Of a stretch of DNA of 64,000 nucleotides, positions 28,607 through 36,682 are shown in pieces. Both the position numbers and the translations under genes were made by a program. How positions within the stretch are numbered: position 1 is the first letter of the stretch; every line of letters begins with the position of its first letter. The DNA comes from CAWDYA01 sp963806495 (GTDB lineage Bacteria; Acidobacteriota; Polarisedimenticolia; JACPZX01; DASXTC01): the NCBI GenBank assembly GCA_963806495.1, contig CAWDYA010000001.1, positions 305,302 through 369,301 on the forward strand, written 5' to 3'. Below the pieces are notes generated by a model. That model saw only the letters and a list, made by a program, of their open reading frames with translations. It was not told the DNA's origin and made no database searches.

Positions 28607-29036
28607 GCTGACCGACCAGCCCGGCGCCTTCGCACGACTGAGGTACTTCCTGTTCCAGCAGAAGACGGGCACGGTGAACCTGTCGGTGGCCGTGGCCATC
28701 GGCGTCTTCATCGGCATGACACCGTTCTACGGTCTTCACACCGTGCTGGCGATCGCGCTCGCCTGGGCGTTTCGTCTCAACATGGGAGTGACGATCCTGG
28801 CGACGCAGGTGAGCAATCCGCTGTTCGCGCCGTTCCTGATCGCGGGAAGCGCGTGGCTCGGCAAGCTGATGGGGGCCGGGCCCGCTCTGGACGGTTCCTG
28901 GTACGATCCCTCCCACCCGCGCTTCTACTCCTCCTGGCTGTGGGGCGGGCTGACGCTGGGGATCGCGCTCGGGTCGACCTGCGGCCTGATCACCTTCACC
29001 GCGCTCACGCGGGCGAGGAGGCAGCGTCATGAGTGA
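28599..29036 (+). CDS. DUF2062 membrane protein
   Basis: 145 aa. Three hydrophobic helices are visible: LSVAVAIGVFIGMTPFYGLHTVLAIALAWAF, GVTILATQVSNPLFAPFLIAGSAWLG and LWGGLTLGIALGSTCGLITFTAL. GxxxxxTPFYGLHT and NP are typical of DUF2062. Such proteins often stand beside glycosyltransferases or acyltransferases in envelope clusters, but their role is not known. It overlaps the acyltransferase (8 bases) and the following 22-codon frame (ATGAGTGA), so it belongs to the same transcript. Confidence 0.88.
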   Translation: MNELTDQPGAFARLRYFLFQQKTGTVNLSVAVAIGVFIGMTPFYGLHTVLAIALAWAFRLNMGVTILATQVSNPLFAPFLIAGSAWLGKLMGAGPALDGSWYDPSHPRFYSSWLWGGLTLGIALGSTCGLITFTALTRARRQRHE

Positions 29037-29097
29037 TCGCGGCCTGGACGCCGAACCGATCGTGATCGGCGGCGGGCTGGAGAGCAACCCGGCATGA
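29029..29097 (+). CDS. 22-aa reading frame coupling DUF2062 to the ketosynthase; possible oxidoreductase remnant
   Basis: ATG AGT GAT starts inside the DUF2062 stop, and the frame ends TGA inside the ketosynthase ATG. The peptide MSDRGLDAEPIVIGGGLES looks like the beginning of a Rossmann FAD protein (strand followed by GGG) that stops after 22 residues. It may be the leftover of a deleted oxidoreductase gene, or a leader that only couples translation. It is not otherwise recognisable. Confidence 0.4.
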   Translation: MSDRGLDAEPIVIGGGLESNPA

Positions 29098-30323
29098 CGG
29101 GGGCGCCGCGGAGCCGGGTGGTGGTGACCGGCCTGGGAGTGATCTGCGCGATAGGGAGGAACCGGCACGAGTTCTGGACCGCCGCGACCGAGGGACGCCG
29201 CGGCATCCGCCGCGTGGATCTGTTCGACCCCGCCGGTTGCCTCAGCGATCTGGCGGGTGAGGTCGACGAGCTCGTGCCGCCCTCGGGCTTGTCGCGGATC
29301 GAGCGGCGCCGTGCCTCGCGCACCGACCTGCTGTGCCTCACGGCCGCCCTCGAGGCGCTGGCTCAGGCCGGCCTCGAACGCTCCGAGGAGCTGTCGGCCT
29401 TCGGCGTGTCGCTCGGGTCCTCCACCGCCGGCATGTTCGAGTCCGAGGGGTACTGCCGCGCAGGTCTGGAGCGTGGTTTCGAGCACGCACGTCCCTCGCA
29501 GGTGCTGCGGCTGCCTACCTCGACGCCGTCCGATGCGGTCGCGCGTGTCACGGGAGCGATGGGGCCCCGCGTCTCCAACATGACCGCCTGCGCCTCTTCG
29601 GCCGCATCGATCGGGTTCGCCGCCGATCTGATCCGATCGGGTGACGCCATGGGGATGATCGCGGGCGGCGGGGACGGATTGTGTCTGATGACGTATGCCG
29701 GCTTCAACGCGCTGAGGCTCGTGGACCCCAGGGCCACCCGCCCCTTCGACGCCTCCCGTCAGGGGCTGTCGCTCGGCGAGGGAGCCGGCATCCTCGTGCT
29801 CGAGGACGCCCGGCACGCCGAGCTGCGGGGGGCTCGCGTGCTCGCGGAGTTCGTCGACTACGGTTCGAGCTGCGACGCGTATCACATGACGGCACCCCAT
29901 GCCGAGGGCCGGGGCGCCGCGGCGGCGATGGCGGAGGCGCTCGCGCGTGCCGGTCTCTCGCCTCAGGACGTCGGTCACATCAACGCCCATGGAACGGGCA
30001 CCCCGCTCAACGACGCCACCGAGGCACGCGCCATCGCGACCGTCTTCGGCGCCGCCGGCTCCTCGCGCGTGCCCGTCACCTCCACCAAGTCGATGATCGG
30101 CCATCTGCTCGGCGGATCCGGTGGCGTGGAGGCGGCGACCCTGGTGCTCAGCCTGATGCACCAGCTGGCACCGCCCACGATCGGATGGAGCGTCTCGGAC
30201 GAAGGCGTGAACCTCGACATCGTGGGTCCTGCAGCGCGGAAAGTGGCGTTCGAGTACGGTCTGTCGAATTCCTTCGGCTTCGGCGGCACCAACTGCTCGC
30301 TGCTGTTCCGGAGGGCCTCATGA
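29094..30323 (+). CDS. beta-ketoacyl-ACP synthase (KAS II/FabF-like), catalytically complete
   Basis: 409 aa, normal length. It begins RVVVTGLGVICAIG. The active-site Cys is in MTACASSAAS, and the two His are in NAHGTGTPLND and SMIGHLLGGSGG; the Gly-rich end NSFGFGGTNCSLLF is intact. It should therefore perform decarboxylative condensation of malonyl-ACP with an acyl-ACP. Its pairing with a degenerate partner (ATGA overlap) resembles the KS/chain-length-factor heterodimer of aryl polyenes and type II polyketides rather than housekeeping FabF. Confidence 0.95.
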   Translation: MTGAPRSRVVVTGLGVICAIGRNRHEFWTAATEGRRGIRRVDLFDPAGCLSDLAGEVDELVPPSGLSRIERRRASRTDLLCLTAALEALAQAGLERSEELSAFGVSLGSSTAGMFESEGYCRAGLERGFEHARPSQVLRLPTSTPSDAVARVTGAMGPRVSNMTACASSAASIGFAADLIRSGDAMGMIAGGGDGLCLMTYAGFNALRLVDPRATRPFDASRQGLSLGEGAGILVLEDARHAELRGARVLAEFVDYGSSCDAYHMTAPHAEGRGAAAAMAEALARAGLSPQDVGHINAHGTGTPLNDATEARAIATVFGAAGSSRVPVTSTKSMIGHLLGGSGGVEAATLVLSLMHQLAPPTIGWSVSDEGVNLDIVGPAARKVAFEYGLSNSFGFGGTNCSLLFRRAS

Positions 30324-31429
30324 CCCGCGTGGTGATCACGGGCATCGGATGCCTGAGCGGCGCGGGTGTCGGCGCGGCGGCGTTGTCGGACGCCCTGTCG
30401 CGCGGCGAGCCGCTCGGAGCGATGGAGCGGATCGAGACGCTGCGCGGGCGCAGCCGCCAGGTGCGCGTGGCGCGCATCCCCTCCTTCGATCGCGGGGAGC
30501 ACATCCCGGCGCGCAAGCTGCGTCGGATGGGGGAGGTGTCGCAGATCTGGATGATCGCCTGCCTGCTGGCCCGGGCCGACGCCGGTCTGGACAAGGACGC
30601 CGCCGCCGCGCCTCCCGAGCGCAGGGGGACCTTCGTCGGCACCGGCTACGGCTGTACCGATACCACCTGGGACTATCTCGTCGGCCTGTACCAGGACGGC
30701 GCCGGCGTCGCCAATCCGTTCCTCTTCTCCGAGTCGGTGGCCAACGCGCCGGCCGGCCACAGTGCGATCGAGCTCGACACCCGCGGCGCGAGCGTCACCT
30801 TCACCTGCGCCGATGCCTCGGCCGCCACGGCCGTGGAGTTCGGCGCCCGGGCCATACGGGAGGATCGGGTCGACATCGCCTGGTGCGGCGGCGTGGACCT
30901 GATGTCGGCGCCACTGCTCAGGGCGCTCGCCTCGCTCGGTGCCGCGGACTTCGTCGGAGAGGGAGCCGCCTGTCTGGTGCTCGAATCGGAGCGTCACGCC
31001 AGACAGCGGGGCGCCAGGATCCTTGCCGTGCTGGCCGGCTCCGGCATCGCCTCCGATCCGGCCGCTCCCGCCTCAGGATGGGGCGTGGACCCCGGACCGC
31101 CGGCGGCCGCAATCCGGCGGGCACTCGACCGCGCTGGGCTGGAGCCCGCCGTGCCCGGCCGACCCCTGCGGGCCTATCTGCACCCCTGCGGCGGCACCGC
31201 GGCCGACACCGCCCAGCAGCGGGCGGTCGAAGCGCTGCTGCCCTCGGCGACCTTCGAGCGGCCGGGCAGGGTGAGCGGGACGCTGGCCGCGGCCGGCGGG
31301 CTGGGGATCGCCGCGGCCGTGCTCGACGGCCGGCAGCAGGACGCCCTCGTGTGCGCCACCGGCTGGGGCGGGAGCATCTACGCGCTGGTGCTGCGCCCGT
31401 TCATCGCTCCTCCCGGCCCGCGCGCCTGA
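30320..31429 (+). CDS. degenerate ketosynthase, chain-length-factor-like partner
   Basis: 369 aa with the thiolase-fold ketosynthase layout (RVVITGIGCLSGAG, GTFVGTGYGCTDTTWDY, DIAWCGGVD, VGEGAACLVLES). The catalytic centre is altered. The nucleophile region is FTCADASAAT, where the Cys is shifted by one place. HGTGT is replaced by HPCGGT, and the GHxxGASG His segment is GTLAAAGGLG, with no His. It should therefore be unable to condense alone and probably forms a heterodimer with the preceding active ketosynthase, as chain-length factors and ApeC-type proteins do. Its 3' end overlaps the convergent acyl-AMP ligase gene by 29 bp. Confidence 0.85.
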   Translation: MTRVVITGIGCLSGAGVGAAALSDALSRGEPLGAMERIETLRGRSRQVRVARIPSFDRGEHIPARKLRRMGEVSQIWMIACLLARADAGLDKDAAAAPPERRGTFVGTGYGCTDTTWDYLVGLYQDGAGVANPFLFSESVANAPAGHSAIELDTRGASVTFTCADASAATAVEFGARAIREDRVDIAWCGGVDLMSAPLLRALASLGAADFVGEGAACLVLESERHARQRGARILAVLAGSGIASDPAAPASGWGVDPGPPAAAIRRALDRAGLEPAVPGRPLRAYLHPCGGTAADTAQQRAVEALLPSATFERPGRVSGTLAAAGGLGIAAAVLDGRQQDALVCATGWGGSIYALVLRPFIAPPGPRA

Positions 31430-32894
31430 CGTCGGCGGCGGTGCCGGAGGCCGCGCGTCTCAGGGCCTCGAGGTCAATCTTTCCGCGTATCGTGCGCGCC
31501 AGCTCGTCCATGAAGATGATCCGCCGCGGGATCTTGTGCGCCGCGAGACCGGTGCGCAGATGCGCCAGTACCTCGTCCCGGCCCACCGCCGCGTCGGCGA
31601 CGAGACAGGCCACGAGCGCTTCGCCGCGCGACTCGTCGGGAACGCCCAGCACGGCGGCGTCACGCACACCGGGCATCGACGTCAGCACCCGCTCGACCTC
31701 GATCGGGTTCACCTTGCGGCCCGAAACGTTCACCAGGGTGCCGGCGCGGCCGGTGAGGCGCAGTGTCCGGCGCCCGCCGCCGTCCTCGAAGCGCCCGGTG
31801 TCGCCCGTGCGGAATCTTCCCGGAAGGAACGCCTCGCCGTCCTCGCCCGCTTCGGCGCCGGGCCCGATGTATCCATCGGCCACCGCGTCGCTCGAGACCA
31901 CCACCCGTCCTTCCTCTCCTTCGAGCGCCACCTCCACCCCGGGCAACGGGCAGCCGACGCATCCTTCCGTCCTCTCGGCCGCATCACCCTCGGGCGAGTC
32001 GTCGAAGCAGATGCCACCCGTCTCCGACGTGCCGTAGAAGGCGCGCACCCCCACGCCGGTGCGCTGCCGGAACGCTGCGGCGGTGCGCGGCCGCAGCATT
32101 GCCCCCGCCGAGATGCAGGTCCTCAGGCCGCGAGGGCGGATACCGGGGGCGTCCGCGCGCGCCAGCATCTCGTACAGCACGGGCACCCCGGGGAAGAACG
32201 CCGGCTCCTCAATCGACAGCGCCCGGGCCAGGGGGTGTCCCGCAGCGGCGGGCACCAGAAGCAGGGTCGAGCCCTGGAGCACCAGCGGGAGAACGAGGCT
32301 GGCCAGCCCGTACGAGTGCGACAGCGAGATCGCCGCGATGTTCACCAGGTCGGGCGTGACACCCATCCCCTCGATGATGTGGCCCGCGTCGGCGATGAGC
32401 TGCGCGGTCGTGGCGGGAACGCCGCGGGGACGTCCCGTGCTGCCCGACGTGAGCTTGATGTAGGCGGCGCCGGCCGGCGGCGAGACATCGGGTCCGGCGT
32501 CCGGCGCGTGATCGGCGCGGCACGCCGCCGCCTCCAGGGCGCCGGCGGGGCCCGGTCTCAGCACCGCTTCCGGTCGAAACGTCCGCCGCAGGGCCTCGAC
32601 CTCCGCGGGCGCTGCACCCGTCTCCGCCGGCATGGCCACCGCGTCGCAGGCCCAGGTGGCGAGCAGACCGGCGAGAAGCGGGATGCCGGAGAGCCGCTCG
32701 ATCAGAACCAGGCCGCCCGGCGCGACCCGCTCGACCCTCAACCCCTTCGCCGTCGCGAGAGCCCGATCCAGCAGGGCTCCCGCGGTGAGCGACGGCCGGG
32801 CGTCGGGGGCCAGAACGAGCGGGCGCGCCGGGGCGCGCCGGGCCACTCGCTCGAACGATTCGAACAGCTCCAGGGAATACGGGATCTCCGTCAT
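31401..32894 (-). CDS. acyl/aryl-AMP ligase (ANL superfamily)
   Basis: 497 aa. ATP P-loop A3 is IKLTSGSTGRPRG; A5 is FYGTSETGG; A7 is FRTGDTG; A8 is GRAGTLVNVSGRKVNPIEVE; the A10 Lys is in TIRGKIDL. It therefore activates a carboxylate as an acyl-adenylate and transfers it to CoA or ACP. In aryl-polyene pathways such a ligase loads 4-hydroxybenzoate or another aryl starter on the ACP; here the substrate is unknown. It is transcribed toward the ketosynthases and overlaps them tail to tail. The residues after A3 (VPATTAQLIADAGHI) are unusual and may mark specificity. Confidence 0.9.
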   Translation of the reverse strand: MTEIPYSLELFESFERVARRAPARPLVLAPDARPSLTAGALLDRALATAKGLRVERVAPGGLVLIERLSGIPLLAGLLATWACDAVAMPAETGAAPAEVEALRRTFRPEAVLRPGPAGALEAAACRADHAPDAGPDVSPPAGAAYIKLTSGSTGRPRGVPATTAQLIADAGHIIEGMGVTPDLVNIAAISLSHSYGLASLVLPLVLQGSTLLLVPAAAGHPLARALSIEEPAFFPGVPVLYEMLARADAPGIRPRGLRTCISAGAMLRPRTAAAFRQRTGVGVRAFYGTSETGGICFDDSPEGDAAERTEGCVGCPLPGVEVALEGEEGRVVVSSDAVADGYIGPGAEAGEDGEAFLPGRFRTGDTGRFEDGGGRRTLRLTGRAGTLVNVSGRKVNPIEVERVLTSMPGVRDAAVLGVPDESRGEALVACLVADAAVGRDEVLAHLRTGLAAHKIPRRIIFMDELARTIRGKIDLEALRRAASGTAADVRRAGREER

Positions 32895-32922
32895 GACCGA
32901 CCGAGTATAGCCGAGGGCCCTC

Positions 32923-33306
32923 TCAGGCGGGCTTCGGCGCTTCGCTCATCAGGGCCAGATGGTTCCCGTCGGGGTCCTCGAACTCCGTCAGCCACAGCTC
33001 GGTGGTGGGGGTCCGGTGGACGACATGAGGCTCCACCACGAAGCTCACGCCCCGTCCGATCAGGGTCCGGTAGACTGCGTGGATGTCCTCCACACGGAAA
33101 TAGACCGTGGAGCTGCGCCCGCGCGCCGCGCCTGTCTCCGGCACGCCGACGAGCAGCCGCACGTTCGCCGTCTGGAAGAAGCTCATCATCGGCGGAGCCG
33201 AGAAGAGAAACGGCACACCGAGAGTGTCACGGTAGAAACCGATCGCACGGTCCAGATCCTCGACAGGGATCAGGATCTGCCCTACGCTTGCTTTTGAGAG
33301 ATCCAT
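32923..33306 (-). CDS. VOC-family (glyoxalase/bleomycin-resistance fold) protein
   Basis: 127 aa from ATG 33306 (MDLSKASVGQILIPVEDL), with GGAGG in good position. Two beta-alpha-beta-beta-beta modules are present: the first has DRAIGFYRDTLGVPFLF; the second has VYFRVEDIHAVYRTLIGRGVSF and the ending LTEFEDPDGNHLALM, with metal-ligand Glu. It could be a lyase, dioxygenase or resistance protein; no substrate is inferable. It lies 28 bp upstream of the AMP ligase in the same direction, so the two may form a transcript. Confidence 0.88.
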   Translation of the reverse strand: MDLSKASVGQILIPVEDLDRAIGFYRDTLGVPFLFSAPPMMSFFQTANVRLLVGVPETGAARGRSSTVYFRVEDIHAVYRTLIGRGVSFVVEPHVVHRTPTTELWLTEFEDPDGNHLALMSEAPKPA

Positions 33307-33412
33307 CGCACGCCTCCGCATGACGCCGGTATCCGGCGTTCCATCATACCCCGGGATCGTTCCAGTCGGTCGTGCTAGAATGACCCGCCTCGACTCACAC
33401 GGGAGGCCGCCT

Positions 33413-34372
33413 TTGCTCAAGCGCGCCGATTTGCACGCACACACATATTTCTCGCAGTGGAAGCACCTGAAGCTGATCAAGCCCCGCGACAGCTACAGCG
33501 AGCCCGAGGCGGTGTATCGACGGTGCCGCGAGCTCGGCCTGGACTACGTCGTCATCACCGACCACGACACCATCGAGGGAGCGCTGTATCTCCTCTCGAA
33601 GCGGCCGGAGCTCGAGCCGGAGATCATCGTGGGTGAGGAGGTGGAGACGTACTTCCCGGACACGGGACAGTGGGTCCACGTCAACGTGTTCGACATCGAC
33701 GAGCGGATCCACGACGAGATTACCCGGCTCAAGCCGAACATCTACGACCTTGTCGGGTATCTGCGCGAGCGCGGCATCTTCCACGTTCTCAATCACCCCT
33801 TCCAGAGCTACCGCATCCAGAAGCCGGGCCCGGCGTTCATCGAGGAGATCCTCGAGCTGTTCGACTGCTTCGAGGTCGGCAACGCAACGCTCTCATCGCG
33901 GCACAACCGCGCCGTCGCCGAGATGATCGAGTACGCCGGCGCGCTCTACTCGCGCAAGATCGGCGTGGGCGGGAGCGACGCCCACCACGTGCGCCACCTC
34001 GGCCTGCAGGTGACCGAGGCCGAGGCCGAAGGGGGCAAACGCGAGTGGATCCGGGCCGTCGCGGCAGGCGGAGCGCGGGTTTCCGGCCGCACGATCGGCG
34101 CGGCGGCGCTGACGGCCAACGTCTACCGGATCATCGGCCAGTACTATCTGTCGCTGAAGGACCCCGCGGTGCGCTCGGGCATGCACGCCGGCAACTACGC
34201 CGCGGCCGCCATGCTGGCCCCCGCCTGCGTCGCGGGCCTGCCCGCACTTCTCAATCTGGGAAACAGCCTGCGGCTCGAGGCCGTCTCACTGTACCTGCGC
34301 CGCACGCTGCGCAGGCTTCAGGAGGCGGAACCGGACAACTCCGCCGGGTTCATCGAAGACTCTCCAGACTGA
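33413..34372 (+). CDS. PHP-domain metal-dependent phosphoesterase
   Basis: 319 aa from a TTG at 33413, chosen because GGGAGG stands 7 bases upstream and the product then begins directly with the domain (LKRADLHAHTYFS). An ATG at 33380 would add 11 residues, but it overlaps a -10-like TAGAAT. Metal ligands of the PHP fold are visible: DLHAHTYFS, VITDHDTIEGA, GEEVETYF, LNHPFQ and GGSDAHHV. The family hydrolyses phosphate esters, including 3',5'-bisphosphates, or acts as histidinol phosphatase. The C-terminal 100 residues are predicted helical and unassigned. Confidence 0.85.
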   Translation: MLKRADLHAHTYFSQWKHLKLIKPRDSYSEPEAVYRRCRELGLDYVVITDHDTIEGALYLLSKRPELEPEIIVGEEVETYFPDTGQWVHVNVFDIDERIHDEITRLKPNIYDLVGYLRERGIFHVLNHPFQSYRIQKPGPAFIEEILELFDCFEVGNATLSSRHNRAVAEMIEYAGALYSRKIGVGGSDAHHVRHLGLQVTEAEAEGGKREWIRAVAAGGARVSGRTIGAAALTANVYRIIGQYYLSLKDPAVRSGMHAGNYAAAAMLAPACVAGLPALLNLGNSLRLEAVSLYLRRTLRRLQEAEPDNSAGFIEDSPD

Positions 34373-34526
34373 CCGCGCCCGGCAGACCGTCCCAGCTCCC
34401 GGCCGGAGGACCTCCCCATCGTGTCGTACGATCGGGCCGACCCGGCTGAACCACCCGGGGTGCATCAGGGAGCGCACCCCGACCTCGTGGCCGGTGAGCG
34501 CCTCGCGAGGCGCGAACCCCGAGTCG

Positions 34527-35009
34527 CTACGGGTGGGATGTCTCCCCGCCGCCGCCGATCGCCGCGCGCGCCGATCGGCTCCAGTCGCACAGTGCCTTCA
34601 CGTCGTCTTCCGAGAGCCACGCGTTGAGGTGGATCAGGCGATACGAAAGCAGCGGCATCTCCCCCTTGGTGACCTCCTCGCAGATCTCGTCGAGCTTGTC
34701 GGCGGCGCGCTCCTGGTTGTATCTCGCCCAGTCTGAGACATCGAAATGGCGGCGGGCGTCGGTCACGTGCTCGGCGAGCATCCACGACGCGGGCGCCACG
34801 TTGCTGTACCAGGGCCAGCGGGTCCGGTGTGAGTGACAATCGGCGCAGGCCCGCTCGAACACCGCCCTGGCGGCCGGTGTCATGGGCGCGTACGCCTCGA
34901 TGGTGCGGCTCTCGTCGATCGGGGGATTTGTCCGGGACGGCCGGAAGAACTGGATCACGACGAACACCGCCAGCACCGTCCAGCCCATCCTGATCAGCAT
35001 CCTGCGCAT
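34527..35009 (-). CDS. haem-binding domain protein (membrane-anchored cytochrome-like)
   Basis: 160 aa from ATG 35009 with AGGAGA upstream. An N-terminal helix (MRRMLIRMGWTVLAVFVVIQFF) anchors it to the membrane. A single CADCHSH (CxxCH) haem c site follows, then WYSNVAPASWMLAEHV and EMPLLSYRLIHLNAWLSEDDV, the conserved parts of the haem_bd family. It is likely a periplasmic mono-haem c protein. It stands alone, divergent from the HhH-GPD gene and convergent with the PHP gene. Confidence 0.88.
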   Translation of the reverse strand: MRRMLIRMGWTVLAVFVVIQFFRPSRTNPPIDESRTIEAYAPMTPAARAVFERACADCHSHRTRWPWYSNVAPASWMLAEHVTDARRHFDVSDWARYNQERAADKLDEICEEVTKGEMPLLSYRLIHLNAWLSEDDVKALCDWSRSARAAIGGGGETSHP

Positions 35010-35100
35010 CGGCTCTCTCCTGACAGGGGTCGAGTTGTTCGAGACAGGATGCCATAATCCGTGTCGATCCGGGAGCGCCCCGCACCGGAGGGAGGTGCCG

Positions 35101-35784
35101 ATGCCGTCGACGAGACTCGCACGGTTGATCGATACCCTGACGCGCGCCTGCGGGGAGCCCGGGCTCCCCAAGGCGTCCGGCCCGTTCGAGCTGATCCTGC
35201 TGGAGAACGTCGCCTACCTCGTGGACGACGACAGACGCGCCCGCTCGTTCGAGGCGCTGCGGGCCGGCGTCGGTCTCGACCCGCGGTCGATCCTCGACGC
35301 GCCCGACGACGCCCTCCTGGCGGCCACCTCGCTCGGGGGGATGCACCCAGGGCTCCGGATGGAAAAGCTGCGGGCCGCGGCCCGCATCGTCCTGGAGGAT
35401 CACGACGGGGATCTCCGGCCCGTCCTCGGCCTCCCTCCCGCCCGGGCCGTCAGGGCGCTGGCGAAGTTCCCCGGTATCGGCACTCCCGGCGCGGAGAAGA
35501 TCCTGATGTTCTGCGGTGCCCACCCGATCCTGGCGCTCGAATCCAACGGCCTGCGCGCTTTGCTGCGGATCGGGTACGGCGAGGAGAAGAAGAGCTATGC
35601 CGCCACCTACCGGTCCGTCCGCGACGAGGCGGCGGGCGAGCTGCCGGCCGACACCGCTGCTCTGACCCGCGCCCATCTGCTTCTCAAGGAGCACGGACGC
35701 CGGGTCTGCCGGCGGACGGCCCCCGCATGCGAGAGCTGCCCCGTCTCGGCGGGATGCGACTTTCTCAGAATTCGCAGACGCTGA
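35101..35784 (+). CDS. HhH-GPD DNA glycosylase family protein with altered active site
   Basis: 227 aa with GGGAGGTGCCG before the ATG. The HhH hairpin is FPGIGTPGAEKIL, and the 4Fe-4S loop C-x6-C-x2-C-x5-C is CRRTAPACESCPVSAGC, as in endonuclease III and MutY. In the positions of the EndoIII catalytic Lys and Asp it has Pro and Glu (GTPGAEK, ALESNGLR). It may be a glycosylase with a changed mechanism, or a non-catalytic DNA-damage binder. The 3' end overlaps the convergent GT2 gene by 20 bp. Confidence 0.85.
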   Translation: MPSTRLARLIDTLTRACGEPGLPKASGPFELILLENVAYLVDDDRRARSFEALRAGVGLDPRSILDAPDDALLAATSLGGMHPGLRMEKLRAAARIVLEDHDGDLRPVLGLPPARAVRALAKFPGIGTPGAEKILMFCGAHPILALESNGLRALLRIGYGEEKKSYAATYRSVRDEAAGELPADTAALTRAHLLLKEHGRRVCRRTAPACESCPVSAGCDFLRIRRR

Positions 35785-36437
35785 ACAGCACCACCGTGCG
35801 GCAAATCCGGTAGGTGTCGAGCCAGGGGCGGAAGTAGCTGGTGGGTTCTCCATCCACCGCGTGGCTGCTGATGACGACGTTCTCGACCCGGTGGCCGCCC
35901 CGGGCCGCGCGGAGCAGAACCTCCATCTCGGCGTCGTAGGCGTGGCGCCGCAGCTTCAGGCGCTGGAGGAAGCGGGCCGCGTACAGACGAAACCCCGATT
36001 GCGAATCGGGGAGATCCAGCCCGGTGAAGAACCGCAGCGCGCCGCAGGAGAACCGGTTGCCGAAGCGCCGGCCGCGCGTCATCCCGTCGAACCCGTGCTG
36101 ACGCGAGCCGATGATCAGAATCGGCGGACCGCTTCTCGTACGCGGCGAGGAACAGCGGGATGTCGTCCGGGTCGTGCTGCAGGTCCGCATCGATCGTGAC
36201 GACCGCCTCGGCGCCCTGCCCGACGAGCAGCCCGAAGCCGGTTCTCAGCGCCGCGCCCTTGCCCCGGTTGCGCGGGTGGCTCACCACCTCGGCTCCGCCC
36301 GCTCTCGCCCGGGAGGCGGTCGCGTCGGTCGAGCCGTCGTCCACCACCAGGACCCGGGGGAGGTGGCGGCGCGCCCCCGAGACCACGGTGCCAATCGTGT
36401 CGCCCGCGTTGTACGCGGGGATCAGCACGGCGATCAC
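35765..36437 (-). CDS. GT2 family glycosyltransferase (dolichol-phosphate-mannose-synthase-like), frameshifted
   Basis: Starts at GTG 36437 with GGAGGG six bases upstream. The GT-A motifs are LIPAYNAGDTIGTVV, VVDDGSTDAT, NRGKGAALRTGF and the DxD motif TIDADLQHDP. One extra base at about 36133-36136 breaks the frame after LFLAAYE; the next frame continues SGPPILIIGSRQH and then DSQSGFRLYAARFL to VLFSVCEF and a TGA. The repaired product is about 223 aa, the common size for soluble GT2 enzymes. It is coupled to the 82-codon frame (GTGA overlap) and follows an ACP gene, a combination seen in aryl-polyene-type clusters. Confidence 0.85.
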
Positions 36438-36682
36438 GACGCCCTCCGACGCACGTGACGGCGCTGCAGGTGCAGCTTCCCGATCCCGGCCTGAACCGCG
36501 TGCTCCCCCGGCCGGAAGGGGCCCGCATCGATCAGCATGACCGAGGCCGGCCGCGACGACTCCTCGAGCCGGCGGTCACCGGAGCGCAGGGCCGTCTCCA
36601 TAGCAACGCGGTCGGGAAGGCGGGCCGGGGCGGTGTGTGGGAGTCGGGAGACAGGATCGCCGCCCGGCTGGCTCTCATCCAC
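36434..36682 (-). CDS. 82-aa frame between ACP and GT2, possible dehydratase remnant
   Basis: It starts at GTG 36682 inside the ACP stop and ends at a TGA inside the GT2 start, so both overlaps imply translation. RLPHTAPARLPDRV near residue 13 resembles the LPHRPPxxLLDRV start of hot-dog 3-hydroxyacyl-ACP dehydratases, but the remaining 55 residues (RLEESSRPASVMLIDAG, then a basic tail) do not complete that fold. It could be an internally deleted dehydratase or an unrelated small protein. All other frames here contain stops. Confidence 0.4.
   Translation of the reverse strand: MDESQPGGDPVSRLPHTAPARLPDRVAMETALRSGDRRLEESSRPASVMLIDAGPFRPGEHAVQAGIGKLHLQRRHVRRRAS

Noticed and set aside
34373..34526. 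Small gene between the PHP and haem-binding genes
   Set aside because: Frames here are short, Arg/Pro-rich and without a start site; this is intergenic space between convergent genes.
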